Assembly: GCA_016709385.1 (NCBI GenBank) | Contig: JADJMW010000021.1 | Location: 277,793 to 341,792, forward strand | Reading direction: 5' to 3' | DNA from: Candidatus Rubrivivax defluviihabitans | GTDB taxonomy: Bacteria; Pseudomonadota; Gammaproteobacteria; Burkholderiales; Burkholderiaceae_C | Length of the DNA stretch: 64,000 nucleotides | In this document: positions 39,199 through 47,814 of the stretch, in pieces | Layout: every line of letters starts with the position of its first letter | How positions within the stretch are numbered: position 1 is the first letter of the stretch | Position numbers and translations under genes: made by a program | Notes under the pieces: model-generated | The model's database searches: none | Told to the model about the DNA's origin: nothing | The model's input: the letters and a program-made list of their open reading frames with translations, nothing else

Positions 39199-41010
39199 AT
39201 GCACGGCGCGCTGCGCGGCCTGGCTTTGCTGGCGGCCCTGGCCAGCACCGGTTGCGCCTGGCGCACCACGGCGCCACCCCCCGCCCACGCTGCCGCGCCG
39301 CCCGCACAGCCCGAGATCGCCACCGGCTGGTCGCCCAAGCCGGGCTGGAACGCGCGGCGCTTCATGGTCGCCGCCGCCCACCCGCTGGCCGCCGACGCCG
39401 GCCGCGAGATCCTGCAGGCCGGCGGTTCGGCGCTCGACGCCGCCATCGCCGTGCAGATGGTGCTGGCGCTGGTGGAGCCGCAGTCCAGCGGCATCGGCGG
39501 CGGTGCCTTCCTGCTGCATTGGGACGGCCGCGAACTGCAGGCCTGGGATGGCCGCGAGACCGCGCCCGCGGCAGCCGGCGAAGGGCTGTTCCTGGCGCCC
39601 GACGGCCAGCCGCTGCCCTTCGACGAGGCGGTCTTCGGCGGCCGCGCGGTCGGCACGCCGGGGGTGCTGAAGATGCTGGAAGCGGCACACCGCCGCCACG
39701 GCCGACTGCCCTGGGCGCGCCTGTTCGAGCCGGCGATCGCGCTGGCCGAGACCGGTTTCGCCGTCGGCGCGCGCCTGCACGGCCAGTTGCTGGCCGATCC
39801 GCATCTGCGCAAGGCGAGCCTGGCCCGCGACTATTTCTATCGGCCCGACGGCAGCCCGCACCCGGTGGGACATGTCCTGCGCAACCCGGCGCTGGCGGCG
39901 GTGCTGCGCGCCGTCGCCAGCCACGGCAGCGACGCGCTGCACCGCGGGCCGGTGGCGGTCGACTTGGTGGCGCGGGTGCGCGGCCACGCCGTGCCGGGCA
40001 CGCTGAGCGAGGCCGACCTGGCGGCCTATGCGCCGCGCCAGCGCGAGCCGATCTGCACGCACTGGCTGGAGATCTACCGGGTCTGCGGCTTTCCGCCACC
40101 GTCGTCGGGGCACCTGGCGGTGATGCAGATCCTGGGCATGCTGGAGCGGCTGCCGGCTCCGGCACCGGCACTGCAGGACGGCCTGCCGAGCCCCGCCTGG
40201 CTGCACGCCTACACCGAGGCCGCGCGGCTGGCCTTTGCCGACCGCGCCGAGTACGTGGCCGACCCCGACTTCGTCGAAGCCCCGGGCGGCGACTGGAAGA
40301 CCCTGCTGGCCGGCGCCTACTTGCAGCAGCGCGCGGCGCTGATCGGGCCGCAGAGCATGCAGGTCGCCCGCCCCGGCCAGCCGCCGGGCCTGGCGCCGGG
40401 CGCCCGGGCGCCGATGCCGGAGCAGCCCGAGCACGGCACCAGCCACATCAGCGTCGTCGATGGCGAGGGCCGCGCGTTGGCGCTGACGAGCACCATCGAG
40501 GCCCAGTTCGGCGCCCGTGTCATGGCCGACGGCGGCACCGGCCTGCCCGGCGGCTACCTGCTCAACAACCAGCTCACCGACTTCTCGTTTACGCCCGCCG
40601 ACGCCGCGGGCCGGCCGGTGGCCAATCGGCTGCAAGCGGGCAAGCGCCCGCGCTCGAGCATGAGCCCCACGTTGGTCTTCGACGCCCGCGACGGGCGCCT
40701 GCTGATGAGCCTGGGTTCCCCGGGCGGACCGGCCATCATCCACTTCACCGCCAAGACGCTGCTGGGCACGCTGGCCTGGGGGCTGGACGCACAGCGTGCC
40801 ATCGAGCTGCCCAATTTCGGCAGCTTCAACGGGCCCACGGTGCTGGAGGCGGGGCGCTTCCCCGCGGCGACGGTCGAGGCGCTGCGCGCGCGCGGGCACC
40901 GCGTGATCGAGACCGCATTGCCGAGCGGCGTGCAGGCGATCCAGCGCACGCCGGCGGGTTGGCACGGCGGCGCCGACCCGCGGCGCGAAGGCGCGGTGCG
41001 CGGCGACTGA
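39199..41010 (+). CDS. ggt: Gamma-glutamyltransferase (probable lipoprotein)
   Basis: Ntn-hydrolase that cleaves and transfers the gamma-glutamyl group of glutathione. The catalytic Thr of the mature small subunit is at about residue 414 (EHGTSHISVVD), preceded by the autoprocessing site; PRSSMSPT and GSPGGPAII are typical of the oxyanion/substrate region. The predicted N-terminus MHGALRGLALLAALASTGC looks like a lipoprotein signal. An upstream in-frame ATG at 39124 would lengthen the leader. Confidence 0.9.
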   Translation: MHGALRGLALLAALASTGCAWRTTAPPPAHAAAPPAQPEIATGWSPKPGWNARRFMVAAAHPLAADAGREILQAGGSALDAAIAVQMVLALVEPQSSGIGGGAFLLHWDGRELQAWDGRETAPAAAGEGLFLAPDGQPLPFDEAVFGGRAVGTPGVLKMLEAAHRRHGRLPWARLFEPAIALAETGFAVGARLHGQLLADPHLRKASLARDYFYRPDGSPHPVGHVLRNPALAAVLRAVASHGSDALHRGPVAVDLVARVRGHAVPGTLSEADLAAYAPRQREPICTHWLEIYRVCGFPPPSSGHLAVMQILGMLERLPAPAPALQDGLPSPAWLHAYTEAARLAFADRAEYVADPDFVEAPGGDWKTLLAGAYLQQRAALIGPQSMQVARPGQPPGLAPGARAPMPEQPEHGTSHISVVDGEGRALALTSTIEAQFGARVMADGGTGLPGGYLLNNQLTDFSFTPADAAGRPVANRLQAGKRPRSSMSPTLVFDARDGRLLMSLGSPGGPAIIHFTAKTLLGTLAWGLDAQRAIELPNFGSFNGPTVLEAGRFPAATVEALRARGHRVIETALPSGVQAIQRTPAGWHGGADPRREGAVRGD

Positions 41011-41036
41011 AGCCGGCCCGTCGCGGCGAGCGAAGC

Positions 41037-42080
41037 TCAGGCGCGGTGCGCCATCGCGCGCGCGGCCTCGGTCACCAGCGCCGGGCCTTGGTAGATGAGC
41101 CCCGTATAGATCTGCACCAGGTCGGCGCCGGCCGCGATCTTGGCGCGGGCGTCGCTGCCGCTCATCACGCCGCCCACGCCGATGATCGGAAATTCCTTGC
41201 CCAGCGCCGCGCGCAGCTGCCGAATGACGCGGGTGCTGGCCTCGAAGACCGGCCGGCCGCTCAGGCCACCGGCCTCGCCGGCGTGCGCCAGCCCCTGCAC
41301 GGCATCGCGCGCGAGCGTGGTGTTGGTGGCGATGACGCCGTCGATGCCGTGTCTCTTCAGCGTGGCGGCGATCACGCCCACCTGCGCCTCGGTGAGGTCG
41401 GGCGCGATCTTCACGAAGATCGGCACCGAACGGCGCTGCGCGCCGGCCAACTGTTGTTTGCGCGCCTGCAGCGCCGCGAGCAGCGCGTCCAGCGCCTCAT
41501 CGCCCTGCAGTTCACGCAGATTCTTCGTATTCGGGCTCGAGATATTCACCGCCACGTAGTCGGCATGCGGGTACACACCGTCCAGCCCCAGCAGGTAGTC
41601 GTCCACCGCGCGCTCGATCGGCGTGGCGGCGTTCTTGCCGATATTCAGGCCCACGATGCCACTGGCGGCGCGGAACGAGCGCGCGCGCTGCACGTTGGCC
41701 ACGAAGGCGGCCAGGCCCTGGTTGTTGAAACCCAGCCGGTTGATCAGCGCCTGCGCCGGCGGCAGGCGGAACAGGCGCGGCTTGGGGTTGCCCGGCTGCG
41801 CCTTCGGCGTCACGGTGCCGACCTCGATGAAGCCGAAGCCCATGGCGCCCAGGCCGTCGATGCACTCGCCGTTCTTGTCCAGTCCGGCGGCCAAGCCGAT
41901 GCGGTTGGGGAATCGCAGCCCGGCCACGGTGACCGGATCGTCGACGCGCGGCTGCTGCCACAGGCACATCGCGGTGGTGTTCTGCAGCCGCGCCAGCGCC
42001 GCCATCGTCAGGTCGTGGGCGTGCTCAGGGTCCAGGCCGAAGAGGAAGGGGCGGGTCAGGGCGTAGGGGACGAGCGGCAT
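41037..42080 (-). CDS. pyrD: Dihydroorotate dehydrogenase (quinone), class 2
   Basis: Membrane-associated flavoprotein of de novo pyrimidine synthesis, 347 residues. Class 2 features include the N-terminal helical segment (MPLVPYALTRPFLFGLDPEHAHDLTM), the FMN site GLAAGLDKNGECID and the catalytic Ser in VNISSPNTKNLR. It is convergent with ggt and divergent from rpiA. Confidence 0.95.
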   Translation of the reverse strand: MPLVPYALTRPFLFGLDPEHAHDLTMAALARLQNTTAMCLWQQPRVDDPVTVAGLRFPNRIGLAAGLDKNGECIDGLGAMGFGFIEVGTVTPKAQPGNPKPRLFRLPPAQALINRLGFNNQGLAAFVANVQRARSFRAASGIVGLNIGKNAATPIERAVDDYLLGLDGVYPHADYVAVNISSPNTKNLRELQGDEALDALLAALQARKQQLAGAQRRSVPIFVKIAPDLTEAQVGVIAATLKRHGIDGVIATNTTLARDAVQGLAHAGEAGGLSGRPVFEASTRVIRQLRAALGKEFPIIGVGGVMSGSDARAKIAAGADLVQIYTGLIYQGPALVTEAARAMAHRA

Positions 42081-42148
42081 GCGGGCATTGTCTCAGCCGG
42101 CCCGCCGCGGGCTGCGCGTCGGCCGTGCGGCGCTGGATAATTTGCGCC

Positions 42149-42808
42149 ATGACGCAAGACGAACTCAAGGCCCTCGTCGGCCGCGCGGCGCTGGAACAGG
42201 TGGTGGCGGGCCATCTGGTCGGCGTGGGCACCGGCTCCACGGTGAACCATTTCATCGACGCGCTGGCGACGATCAAGGACCGCTTTCCCGGCGCCGTGTC
42301 CAGTTCGCTGGCCAGCACCGAGCGGCTGCGCCGGCACGGCATCCCGGTCTTCGAGGCGAACGAGGTCGAAAGCCTGCCGGTCTATATCGACGGCGCCGAC
42401 GAGATCGACCACCGCGGCTATGCCATCAAGGGCGGCGGCGCGGCGCTCACGCGCGAGAAGATCGTGGCCGACCTGGCCGAGCGCTTCATCTGCATCGCCG
42501 ACGAGAGCAAGCTCGTCGACGTGCTCGGCCGCTACCCGCTGCCGGTGGAGGTGATCACCATGGCCTTGCCGCAGGTGGCGCGGCGGTTCAAGGCGCTGGG
42601 CGGCACGGCCATCGTGCGCCAAGGAGTGGTCACCGACAACGGCCACCCCTTGCTGGACGTGCGCGGCCTGGTCATCGACGATCCGGCGGCGATGGAGGCC
42701 GAGATCAACCAGTGGCCGGGAGTGGTGACGGTGGGCATCTTCGGCCGCCACCGTGCCAGCGCCTGCCTGCTGGGCACGGCCGCGGGCGTGCGGACGCTGG
42801 TGTTCTAA
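42149..42808 (+). CDS. rpiA: Ribose-5-phosphate isomerase A
   Basis: Interconverts ribose-5-P and ribulose-5-P in the pentose phosphate (and, in phototrophs, Calvin) cycle. The 219-residue protein has GVGTGSTVNHFIDAL, DGADEID and KGGGAALTREKI motifs. The ATG giving MTQDELK fits the family; the earlier in-frame start is not used. Confidence 0.95.
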   Translation: MTQDELKALVGRAALEQVVAGHLVGVGTGSTVNHFIDALATIKDRFPGAVSSSLASTERLRRHGIPVFEANEVESLPVYIDGADEIDHRGYAIKGGGAALTREKIVADLAERFICIADESKLVDVLGRYPLPVEVITMALPQVARRFKALGGTAIVRQGVVTDNGHPLLDVRGLVIDDPAAMEAEINQWPGVVTVGIFGRHRASACLLGTAAGVRTLVF

Positions 42809-42842
42809 TCGGGGGGCTGCCCAGACACCCGAGGACTCCGCT

Positions 42843-43040
42843 TTGGCAAAACCCAATTATTCGTTCGAGAAGCGCCAGCGTGAGCTGGCCAAGAAGAAGA
42901 AGAAGGAAGAGAAGGACCGGGAGAAGGCGGCACGCAAGGCCGCCGGTTTGCCACCCGTTGCGGACGAGGTCGATGACGCCGAGGAAGGCGCCGGCGCCGC
43001 CGACGTTCCGCCTGCGGCCGGACCGGGTCAGCCCGGCTGA
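42843..43040 (+). CDS. Small basic, lysine-rich protein
   Basis: A 65-residue protein (TTG start, reading MAKPNYSFEKRQRELAKKKK) with a highly charged helix and an acidic/Pro-rich tail. Short proteins with the same MAKPNYSFEKRQRELAKKKK start are common in betaproteobacteria; function unknown. It follows rpiA by 34 bases and its end overlaps the end of mnmC on the other strand. Confidence 0.7.
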   Translation: MAKPNYSFEKRQRELAKKKKKEEKDREKAARKAAGLPPVADEVDDAEEGAGAADVPPAAGPGQPG

Positions 43041-45013
43041 GGACCGTCGGCGCGGACCGCGCTGGCCTGGGCCGGCGACGCGGCACGCGCTGCGCGCACC
43101 ATCCAGCGACCCGGATCCACCGCATCGACCAGGTCCTGTTCCAGCGGCCAGGGTGTGCCGGTGGCCTGCGCGGCCACCAGGCGGCCGAGCAGCGGCGCCA
43201 GTGTCAGGCCGCGCGAGCCGAGGGCCGCCAGCACGAACAGACCTGGGTGCCGCGGCAGCAGCCGTGCTTGATCGAGCCGCTGGCCCGGCGGCATGGCGGC
43301 CGCAGGCAGCGGTACCGCGCCGGCGATCGGCAAGCGGTCGTCGCTGTGCAGCCGCCACCCCACGCGGCCCTGGCATGACGACAAATCCGCGGGCGGCGGC
43401 TGCCCGATGAGCCGCTGCAGGCGCTGCAGGTTGAAAAGGTGGTCGGCCTCGCGCGGTGTGTCGTCGCCATCGGGCGCGGCTGCCTCGTGCGAGGCGCCGC
43501 ACAGCAGACCGCCCTCGGGCAGCGGCAGCGCATAGCCGTCACCGGCCAGCGGCAGCCACAGCGCTCGGTCCGTCGCCTGCGCCGGCACCCGCGTGACCTG
43601 GCCGCGGCTGTGCGTCAACGGCCAGCTCGGGCCGCCCAGCAGCGCCAACGCCTGCGCCGCACCTGCGGCATGGGCGAGCACGGCAATGGGGGCTTGCGCG
43701 AGGGTGCGGCCGCCGGCGTCGCGCAGCAGCCAGTCGCTGCCATGGCATTCGACCGTGGCGACCGCCACGCCGCCGATGAACTGCACGCCTGGGGTGGCCA
43801 GCGCGTGCCGCACCCAGGCCGGGGGCGCGACCCAGCCGCCGCCGGGGTAGAACCAGGCCGGGGCGCCGACGGGCACGCCGGCGCGCTGCGACGCGGTCGC
43901 GGCGTCGAGTGCCTGCACATAGTCCGCCGGCAGGCCCAGTTCCTGCAGCGTGGCCCGCATCGCGGCGAGCCCGCCATCGCGCAGTTCCAGCCGCAACAGG
44001 CCTTCGGCGCTGCCGGGCACGCCGCCGGCGACGGCCGCCGCGTATTCACGCTGGGCCACCAGGGCGGCGGCGCGAAAGAGGCGCGCATGGCTGCCGTCGG
44101 CGGCATTCACGGTGCCGTGAAACAGCCCGGCCGGGTTGCCCGAGGTCTCCCGCGCCGGCTCGGCGTGGCGGTCGAGCACCGTCACGGCCCAACCCAGCCT
44201 GGCCAGGGCCTGCGCCGCTGCGGCGCCGGCCAGGCCCGCACCCACGACGACGGCGCTGCGGCCGGGGGAGAGTGCGGCGCGCGCCGGTCCACGCGGCGTG
44301 AAGCGGGGCGCAAAACGCGCCACGGTGATCTCGCGCTTGCCGCCGATGCCGCTGGCGCGCTGCACCTCGAAGCCGGCGGTGGCCAGGGCCGCTCGAACGT
44401 CGTGCGCCACGCTCCAGGTGGCGGCCGTGGCTTCGGGAGCGGCCTGGCGACCGAGCGTGCGCAGCAGCCGTGGCTGCCACATGTCAGGGTTGCGTGCCGG
44501 TGCGAAGCCGTCCAGGTAGAAGGCATCGGCCGTCAGCCGCAGGGCCGGCAGCAGGCGCTTCACGTCGCCCAGCGCCAGCAGCAGTTGCACCCGGCCGCCG
44601 TCGAAGTCGAGCGGATGCAGGTTGGGCACCAGCGGCGGCCAGGCCTGCAGCAATTGGGCCGCCAGGTCCGGCCAGGGCGACGCGGCATGGACCCGCGCCA
44701 GGTCTTCGTGCCGCGGCGGGTGGCGCTCGACCGAGACGAAGAACAGCCGCTCGCAGCGTGCCGGGTCACGCCGCCAGGCGTCCCAGGTGGCGAGGAAATT
44801 GTTGCCCAGGCCGAAGCCGGTTTCCAGGATCGTGAAGTGTGCTCGCGCCGCCCAGCGCGTCGGCAGGCCGTTGCCGTGCAGGAAGACATGCAGCGCCTGC
44901 GCGGCGGCGCCGATGCGGGGGTGGTAGAGATCGTCGAAGTCGGGCGAGCGCGGCGGCTCGCCTGCGCCGGCGCCGAATTCGATGCGCGCCGGCGCGATGG
45001 GCTGCGTCTTCAC
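43028..45013 (-). CDS. mnmC: MnmC, bifunctional tRNA mnm5(s2)U34 biosynthesis protein
   Basis: Last enzyme of mnm5s2U34 synthesis in tRNA. The 661-residue protein has an N-terminal methyltransferase part (MnmC2: FTILETGFGLGNNFLATW, then YLDGFAPARNPDMW) and a C-terminal FAD oxidase (MnmC1: SAVVVGAGLAGAAAAQALARLGW, GFHGTV-like NPAGLFHGTVN). The GTG start overlaps the DUF3445 stop (GTGA), so it is probably coupled. Confidence 0.92.
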   Translation of the reverse strand: MKTQPIAPARIEFGAGAGEPPRSPDFDDLYHPRIGAAAQALHVFLHGNGLPTRWAARAHFTILETGFGLGNNFLATWDAWRRDPARCERLFFVSVERHPPRHEDLARVHAASPWPDLAAQLLQAWPPLVPNLHPLDFDGGRVQLLLALGDVKRLLPALRLTADAFYLDGFAPARNPDMWQPRLLRTLGRQAAPEATAATWSVAHDVRAALATAGFEVQRASGIGGKREITVARFAPRFTPRGPARAALSPGRSAVVVGAGLAGAAAAQALARLGWAVTVLDRHAEPARETSGNPAGLFHGTVNAADGSHARLFRAAALVAQREYAAAVAGGVPGSAEGLLRLELRDGGLAAMRATLQELGLPADYVQALDAATASQRAGVPVGAPAWFYPGGGWVAPPAWVRHALATPGVQFIGGVAVATVECHGSDWLLRDAGGRTLAQAPIAVLAHAAGAAQALALLGGPSWPLTHSRGQVTRVPAQATDRALWLPLAGDGYALPLPEGGLLCGASHEAAAPDGDDTPREADHLFNLQRLQRLIGQPPPADLSSCQGRVGWRLHSDDRLPIAGAVPLPAAAMPPGQRLDQARLLPRHPGLFVLAALGSRGLTLAPLLGRLVAAQATGTPWPLEQDLVDAVDPGRWMVRAARAASPAQASAVRADGPQPG

Positions 45014-45969
45014 CGGCGTGCCGCCAGCCAGGCCAGCAGCGGGTCGCGCACGGGGCTCAGGCCGCGAAAGTCGAGCTCGGCGTCGCTCATCGACACCACG
45101 GCGGCGTGCAGCGCCGCGGCGCGTTCCGATGTGTCGATGGCCTCGGCCAGGCGCTGCACCTCGACATGGATCGTGAGTACCGCCTGCGTCGCTTCCGGCA
45201 CCGGAATGAAGGTCTGGCGTTCGGTGCGCCACCAGGCGTCGGCCACCGCCGTGTGCTGCCAGCGCCGTGCGTCGACGCGCGCCGGGTGGGCGTGCAGCCG
45301 CGGCTGGTCGGTGACGTTCCAGACGAAACGTTCCCAGCGCTCGCCGCCGCTGATCAGCCGCATCAGCGATTCGCCGTCGCCGCGCAGCCATTCGCTGTCG
45401 GCCACCGGGGCGCGGATCTCGCCGAAGTGGCGGCCGACCTTTTGCTCGGGCGCCCAGTGGCTGGGCAGGGCCACGGCCAGCCAGGGTAGGGCGGCGTCGC
45501 GGCCGTCCACCACCACGAAGTCCTCGGCGAAGGCCAGGCTCAGCAGGCCGGCCAGGCGCCAGGCCGGCGGCAGTCCGTGCAAGCAGCGTGCGACCTCGTC
45601 GCCCAGGCCGAAGCGGCCTGGGGCCGTCTGCTCGATCCGGCCATCGCCATGGACCGCGGTGCCGAGCCGCCTCGCTTCGGCGGATTCGCCGTTCCAGCCC
45701 CAGGCGTCGGGATGCTCGATCGCCGCGTGCCGGACCAGCGCGGCCAGCGCCGGGGTGGCATCGAAACCCGGTACGGCCAGCAAGGCCTGCGGCCAGAACG
45801 CCGACAGCACCGCCAACTTCTCGCGCTGGTGCCGCGAGCCGGGCGCCAGCGGCGTCAGCTGCGGGCAGCCTGCGGCCGCCCGGCGCAGGCCGGGCTGCAT
45901 GCGAAAGGGGGCGCCGACGGCGGCGTCGAAGTCGAAGGCCATGGGGCGAGGGGTTGCAGCAGCGATCAT
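45010..45969 (-). CDS. DUF3445 / haem-dependent oxidative N-demethylase family protein
   Basis: A 319-residue protein of the DUF3445 family, whose characterised members are haem-dependent dimethylamine or related N-demethylases. FRMQPGLRRAAAGCPQLTPL, EDFVVVDGRDAALPWLAVALPSHW and ERFVWNVTDQPRLHAHP are characteristic. Physiological substrate unknown. The ATG giving MIAAATPR is one option; the Met nine codons later could also be the start. It precedes mnmC. Confidence 0.82.
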   Translation of the reverse strand: MIAAATPRPMAFDFDAAVGAPFRMQPGLRRAAAGCPQLTPLAPGSRHQREKLAVLSAFWPQALLAVPGFDATPALAALVRHAAIEHPDAWGWNGESAEARRLGTAVHGDGRIEQTAPGRFGLGDEVARCLHGLPPAWRLAGLLSLAFAEDFVVVDGRDAALPWLAVALPSHWAPEQKVGRHFGEIRAPVADSEWLRGDGESLMRLISGGERWERFVWNVTDQPRLHAHPARVDARRWQHTAVADAWWRTERQTFIPVPEATQAVLTIHVEVQRLAEAIDTSERAAALHAAVVSMSDAELDFRGLSPVRDPLLAWLAARR

Positions 45970-45989
45970 GCCTGCAGCCCAAGCAAGAA

Positions 45990-46007
45990 GGGCACCCGAA
46001 GGTGCCC
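45990..46007 (-). terminator. Rho-independent terminator after efp
   Basis: On the minus strand GGGCACC-TTCG-GGTGCCC forms a perfect 7-bp stem with a UUCG tetraloop, followed by TTCTTGCTT. It lies 53 bases downstream of the efp stop. Confidence 0.85.
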
Positions 46008-46060
46008 TGCCGTCGAATCGCAAGCGGTGCGGCCGCTGCTGCGCCGCGTGCCGAAGCGAC

Positions 46061-46615
46061 TCAGACGCGCTTCTTGTACTCGTGGGTGCGGGTGTCGATC
46101 TCGATCTTGTCGCCGTTTTCGACGAACAGCGGCACGCTGATCTCGAAACCGGTGCCCACCAGCTTGGCCGGCTTCATGACCTTGCCCGAGGTGTCGCCCT
46201 TGACGGCGGGCTCGGTGATGATCTCGCGCACCACCGTGGTGGGCAGTTCCACCGAGATCGCCTTGCCCTCGTAGAACACCACCTCGACCGGCATGTTGTC
46301 CTCGAGATAGTTGATGGCGTCGCCCATATTCTCGGCCTCGACCTCGAACTGGTTGTATTCGTGGTCCATGAAGGCGTACATGGGGTCGGCGAAGTAGGAG
46401 TAGGTGCACTCCTTCTTGTCCAGCACGATCTGGTCCATCTTGTCGTCGGCCTTGAAGACCGTCTCGGCGCCGAAGCCGCTGAGCAGGCTCTTCATCTTCA
46501 TGCGCACCGTGGCGGCACCGCGGCCACCGCGGCTGTATTCGGTCTTGAGGACGACCATGGGGTCCTTGCCCTGCATGATGACGTTGCCGGCGCGAATTTC
46601 CTGAGCGAGTTTCAT
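46061..46615 (-). CDS. efp: Elongation factor P
   Basis: Relieves ribosome stalling at polyproline. The 184-residue product has the loop with Arg32 (EYSRGGRGAATV) typical of the branch modified by rhamnosylation instead of beta-lysylation. The neighbouring earP supplies that modification. A strong terminator follows. Confidence 0.96.
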   Translation of the reverse strand: MKLAQEIRAGNVIMQGKDPMVVLKTEYSRGGRGAATVRMKMKSLLSGFGAETVFKADDKMDQIVLDKKECTYSYFADPMYAFMDHEYNQFEVEAENMGDAINYLEDNMPVEVVFYEGKAISVELPTTVVREIITEPAVKGDTSGKVMKPAKLVGTGFEISVPLFVENGDKIEIDTRTHEYKKRV

Positions 46616-46717
46616 GTCTGGATCCGTGGCTAGGTGGTTCCACCGCGGGCCGGTAGCGGCGCCTTCGCAGCGGGGGCGCGTTCTTGCGCAAAGCCCGCGA
46701 TTCTAGCAGCAGGCGCA

Positions 46718-47779
46718 TCAGGAGCCGCGGGCTTTCCCCAGGGTGAAGTCCAGCAGCGCGGTGGCCAGGTCGGCCTGGCCGAGCAGGCTCTGGCGCCACG
46801 CGCCGACGGCGTCGCGCCAGGGCCGCAAGGCCGGCAGGGCGGGCAGCGCGGCACGGCCGGTGGCCCCCGCTGCGTCGCCGATGCCGTTCCACGCCCGCCA
46901 CAGCGCAGCCACGTCGGGCGCCGCCGCCATGGTGGCCAGCAGCGCCTGCACCTTGGCAGCGTGGGCGCCGTCGTGCTGCGGGTAGGCCTGCCAGACGAAG
47001 GGGGCGCCGGCCCAGACGGCGCGCACCAGCGAGTCCTCGCCGCGCACGAAGTTCAGCTCGCAAGCCCACAGCAGGCGATCGAAATCGGGCTGGGTCAGCC
47101 AGGGCAGGTGCACCAGTCGCACACCGGGCGGCGCCGTGCGGACCTGGCGCTGGGCAGGGCCAGGCGTCAGCAGCAGCAGCGTGGGCTCGTGCGCCAGCGT
47201 GGCCAGCAGCGCAGGCACGGCCGGGTTGTCGTAGCAGAACAGGCTCACCACGCGCTCGCCCGGCTGCGCCGCGATGCCGCGCCCGGCCAGCCAGGCCGGG
47301 CCGTCGAAGGCCGCGCGCGCGGCCATCAGCCCCGTTTCGCGCAGCAAGCCGCCGGTGCGCGCCGTGAAGCCCGGGAAATAGAACCACTTGACGAGCCCGT
47401 TGCGCTGCGGCGAAGGCAGGCCGTGCGAACGATCGACATAGGCCTCGGCGCTGAGATATTCGAGGTTGATCCACACCGGTGCAGGATTTCGCCGCACCAT
47501 CGCCTCGACGAAGGCCGGCGGCGGGTCGCAGCCGAAGGCCTCGATGACCACGTCGCGCGGCGCGGCCGGCCCCGGCCAGGGCAGCACCTGCACGCCCGGG
47601 GCCCCGCCGGGCGCCATCCAGGCCAGCGCCGAGGGGTCGTCGATGACCAGGCGCACCTGCTCGCCGCGCGAGGCGAGGTCACGCGCCAGGCGCCAGCACA
47701 CGCCCACGTCGCCGAGGTTGTCGACGACGCGGCAGAACAGGTCCCACTGTCGTGCTGGCGAGGCTTGCCGGGGTGGCAT
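46718..47779 (-). CDS. earP: EarP, EF-P arginine rhamnosyltransferase
   Basis: Transfers rhamnose from dTDP-rhamnose to Arg32 of EF-P. The 353-residue protein starts MPPRQASPARQWDLFCRVVDNLGDVGVCWRLARDL and contains the ELNFVRGEDSLVRAVWAGAPFVWQAYPQ stretch of the family active site. It lies just upstream of efp in the same direction. Confidence 0.94.
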   Translation of the reverse strand: MPPRQASPARQWDLFCRVVDNLGDVGVCWRLARDLASRGEQVRLVIDDPSALAWMAPGGAPGVQVLPWPGPAAPRDVVIEAFGCDPPPAFVEAMVRRNPAPVWINLEYLSAEAYVDRSHGLPSPQRNGLVKWFYFPGFTARTGGLLRETGLMAARAAFDGPAWLAGRGIAAQPGERVVSLFCYDNPAVPALLATLAHEPTLLLLTPGPAQRQVRTAPPGVRLVHLPWLTQPDFDRLLWACELNFVRGEDSLVRAVWAGAPFVWQAYPQHDGAHAAKVQALLATMAAAPDVAALWRAWNGIGDAAGATGRAALPALPALRPWRDAVGAWRQSLLGQADLATALLDFTLGKARGS

Positions 47780-47814
47780 GGCCGGATTATCGAAGGCGGT
47801 CAGAATCGCGACCG

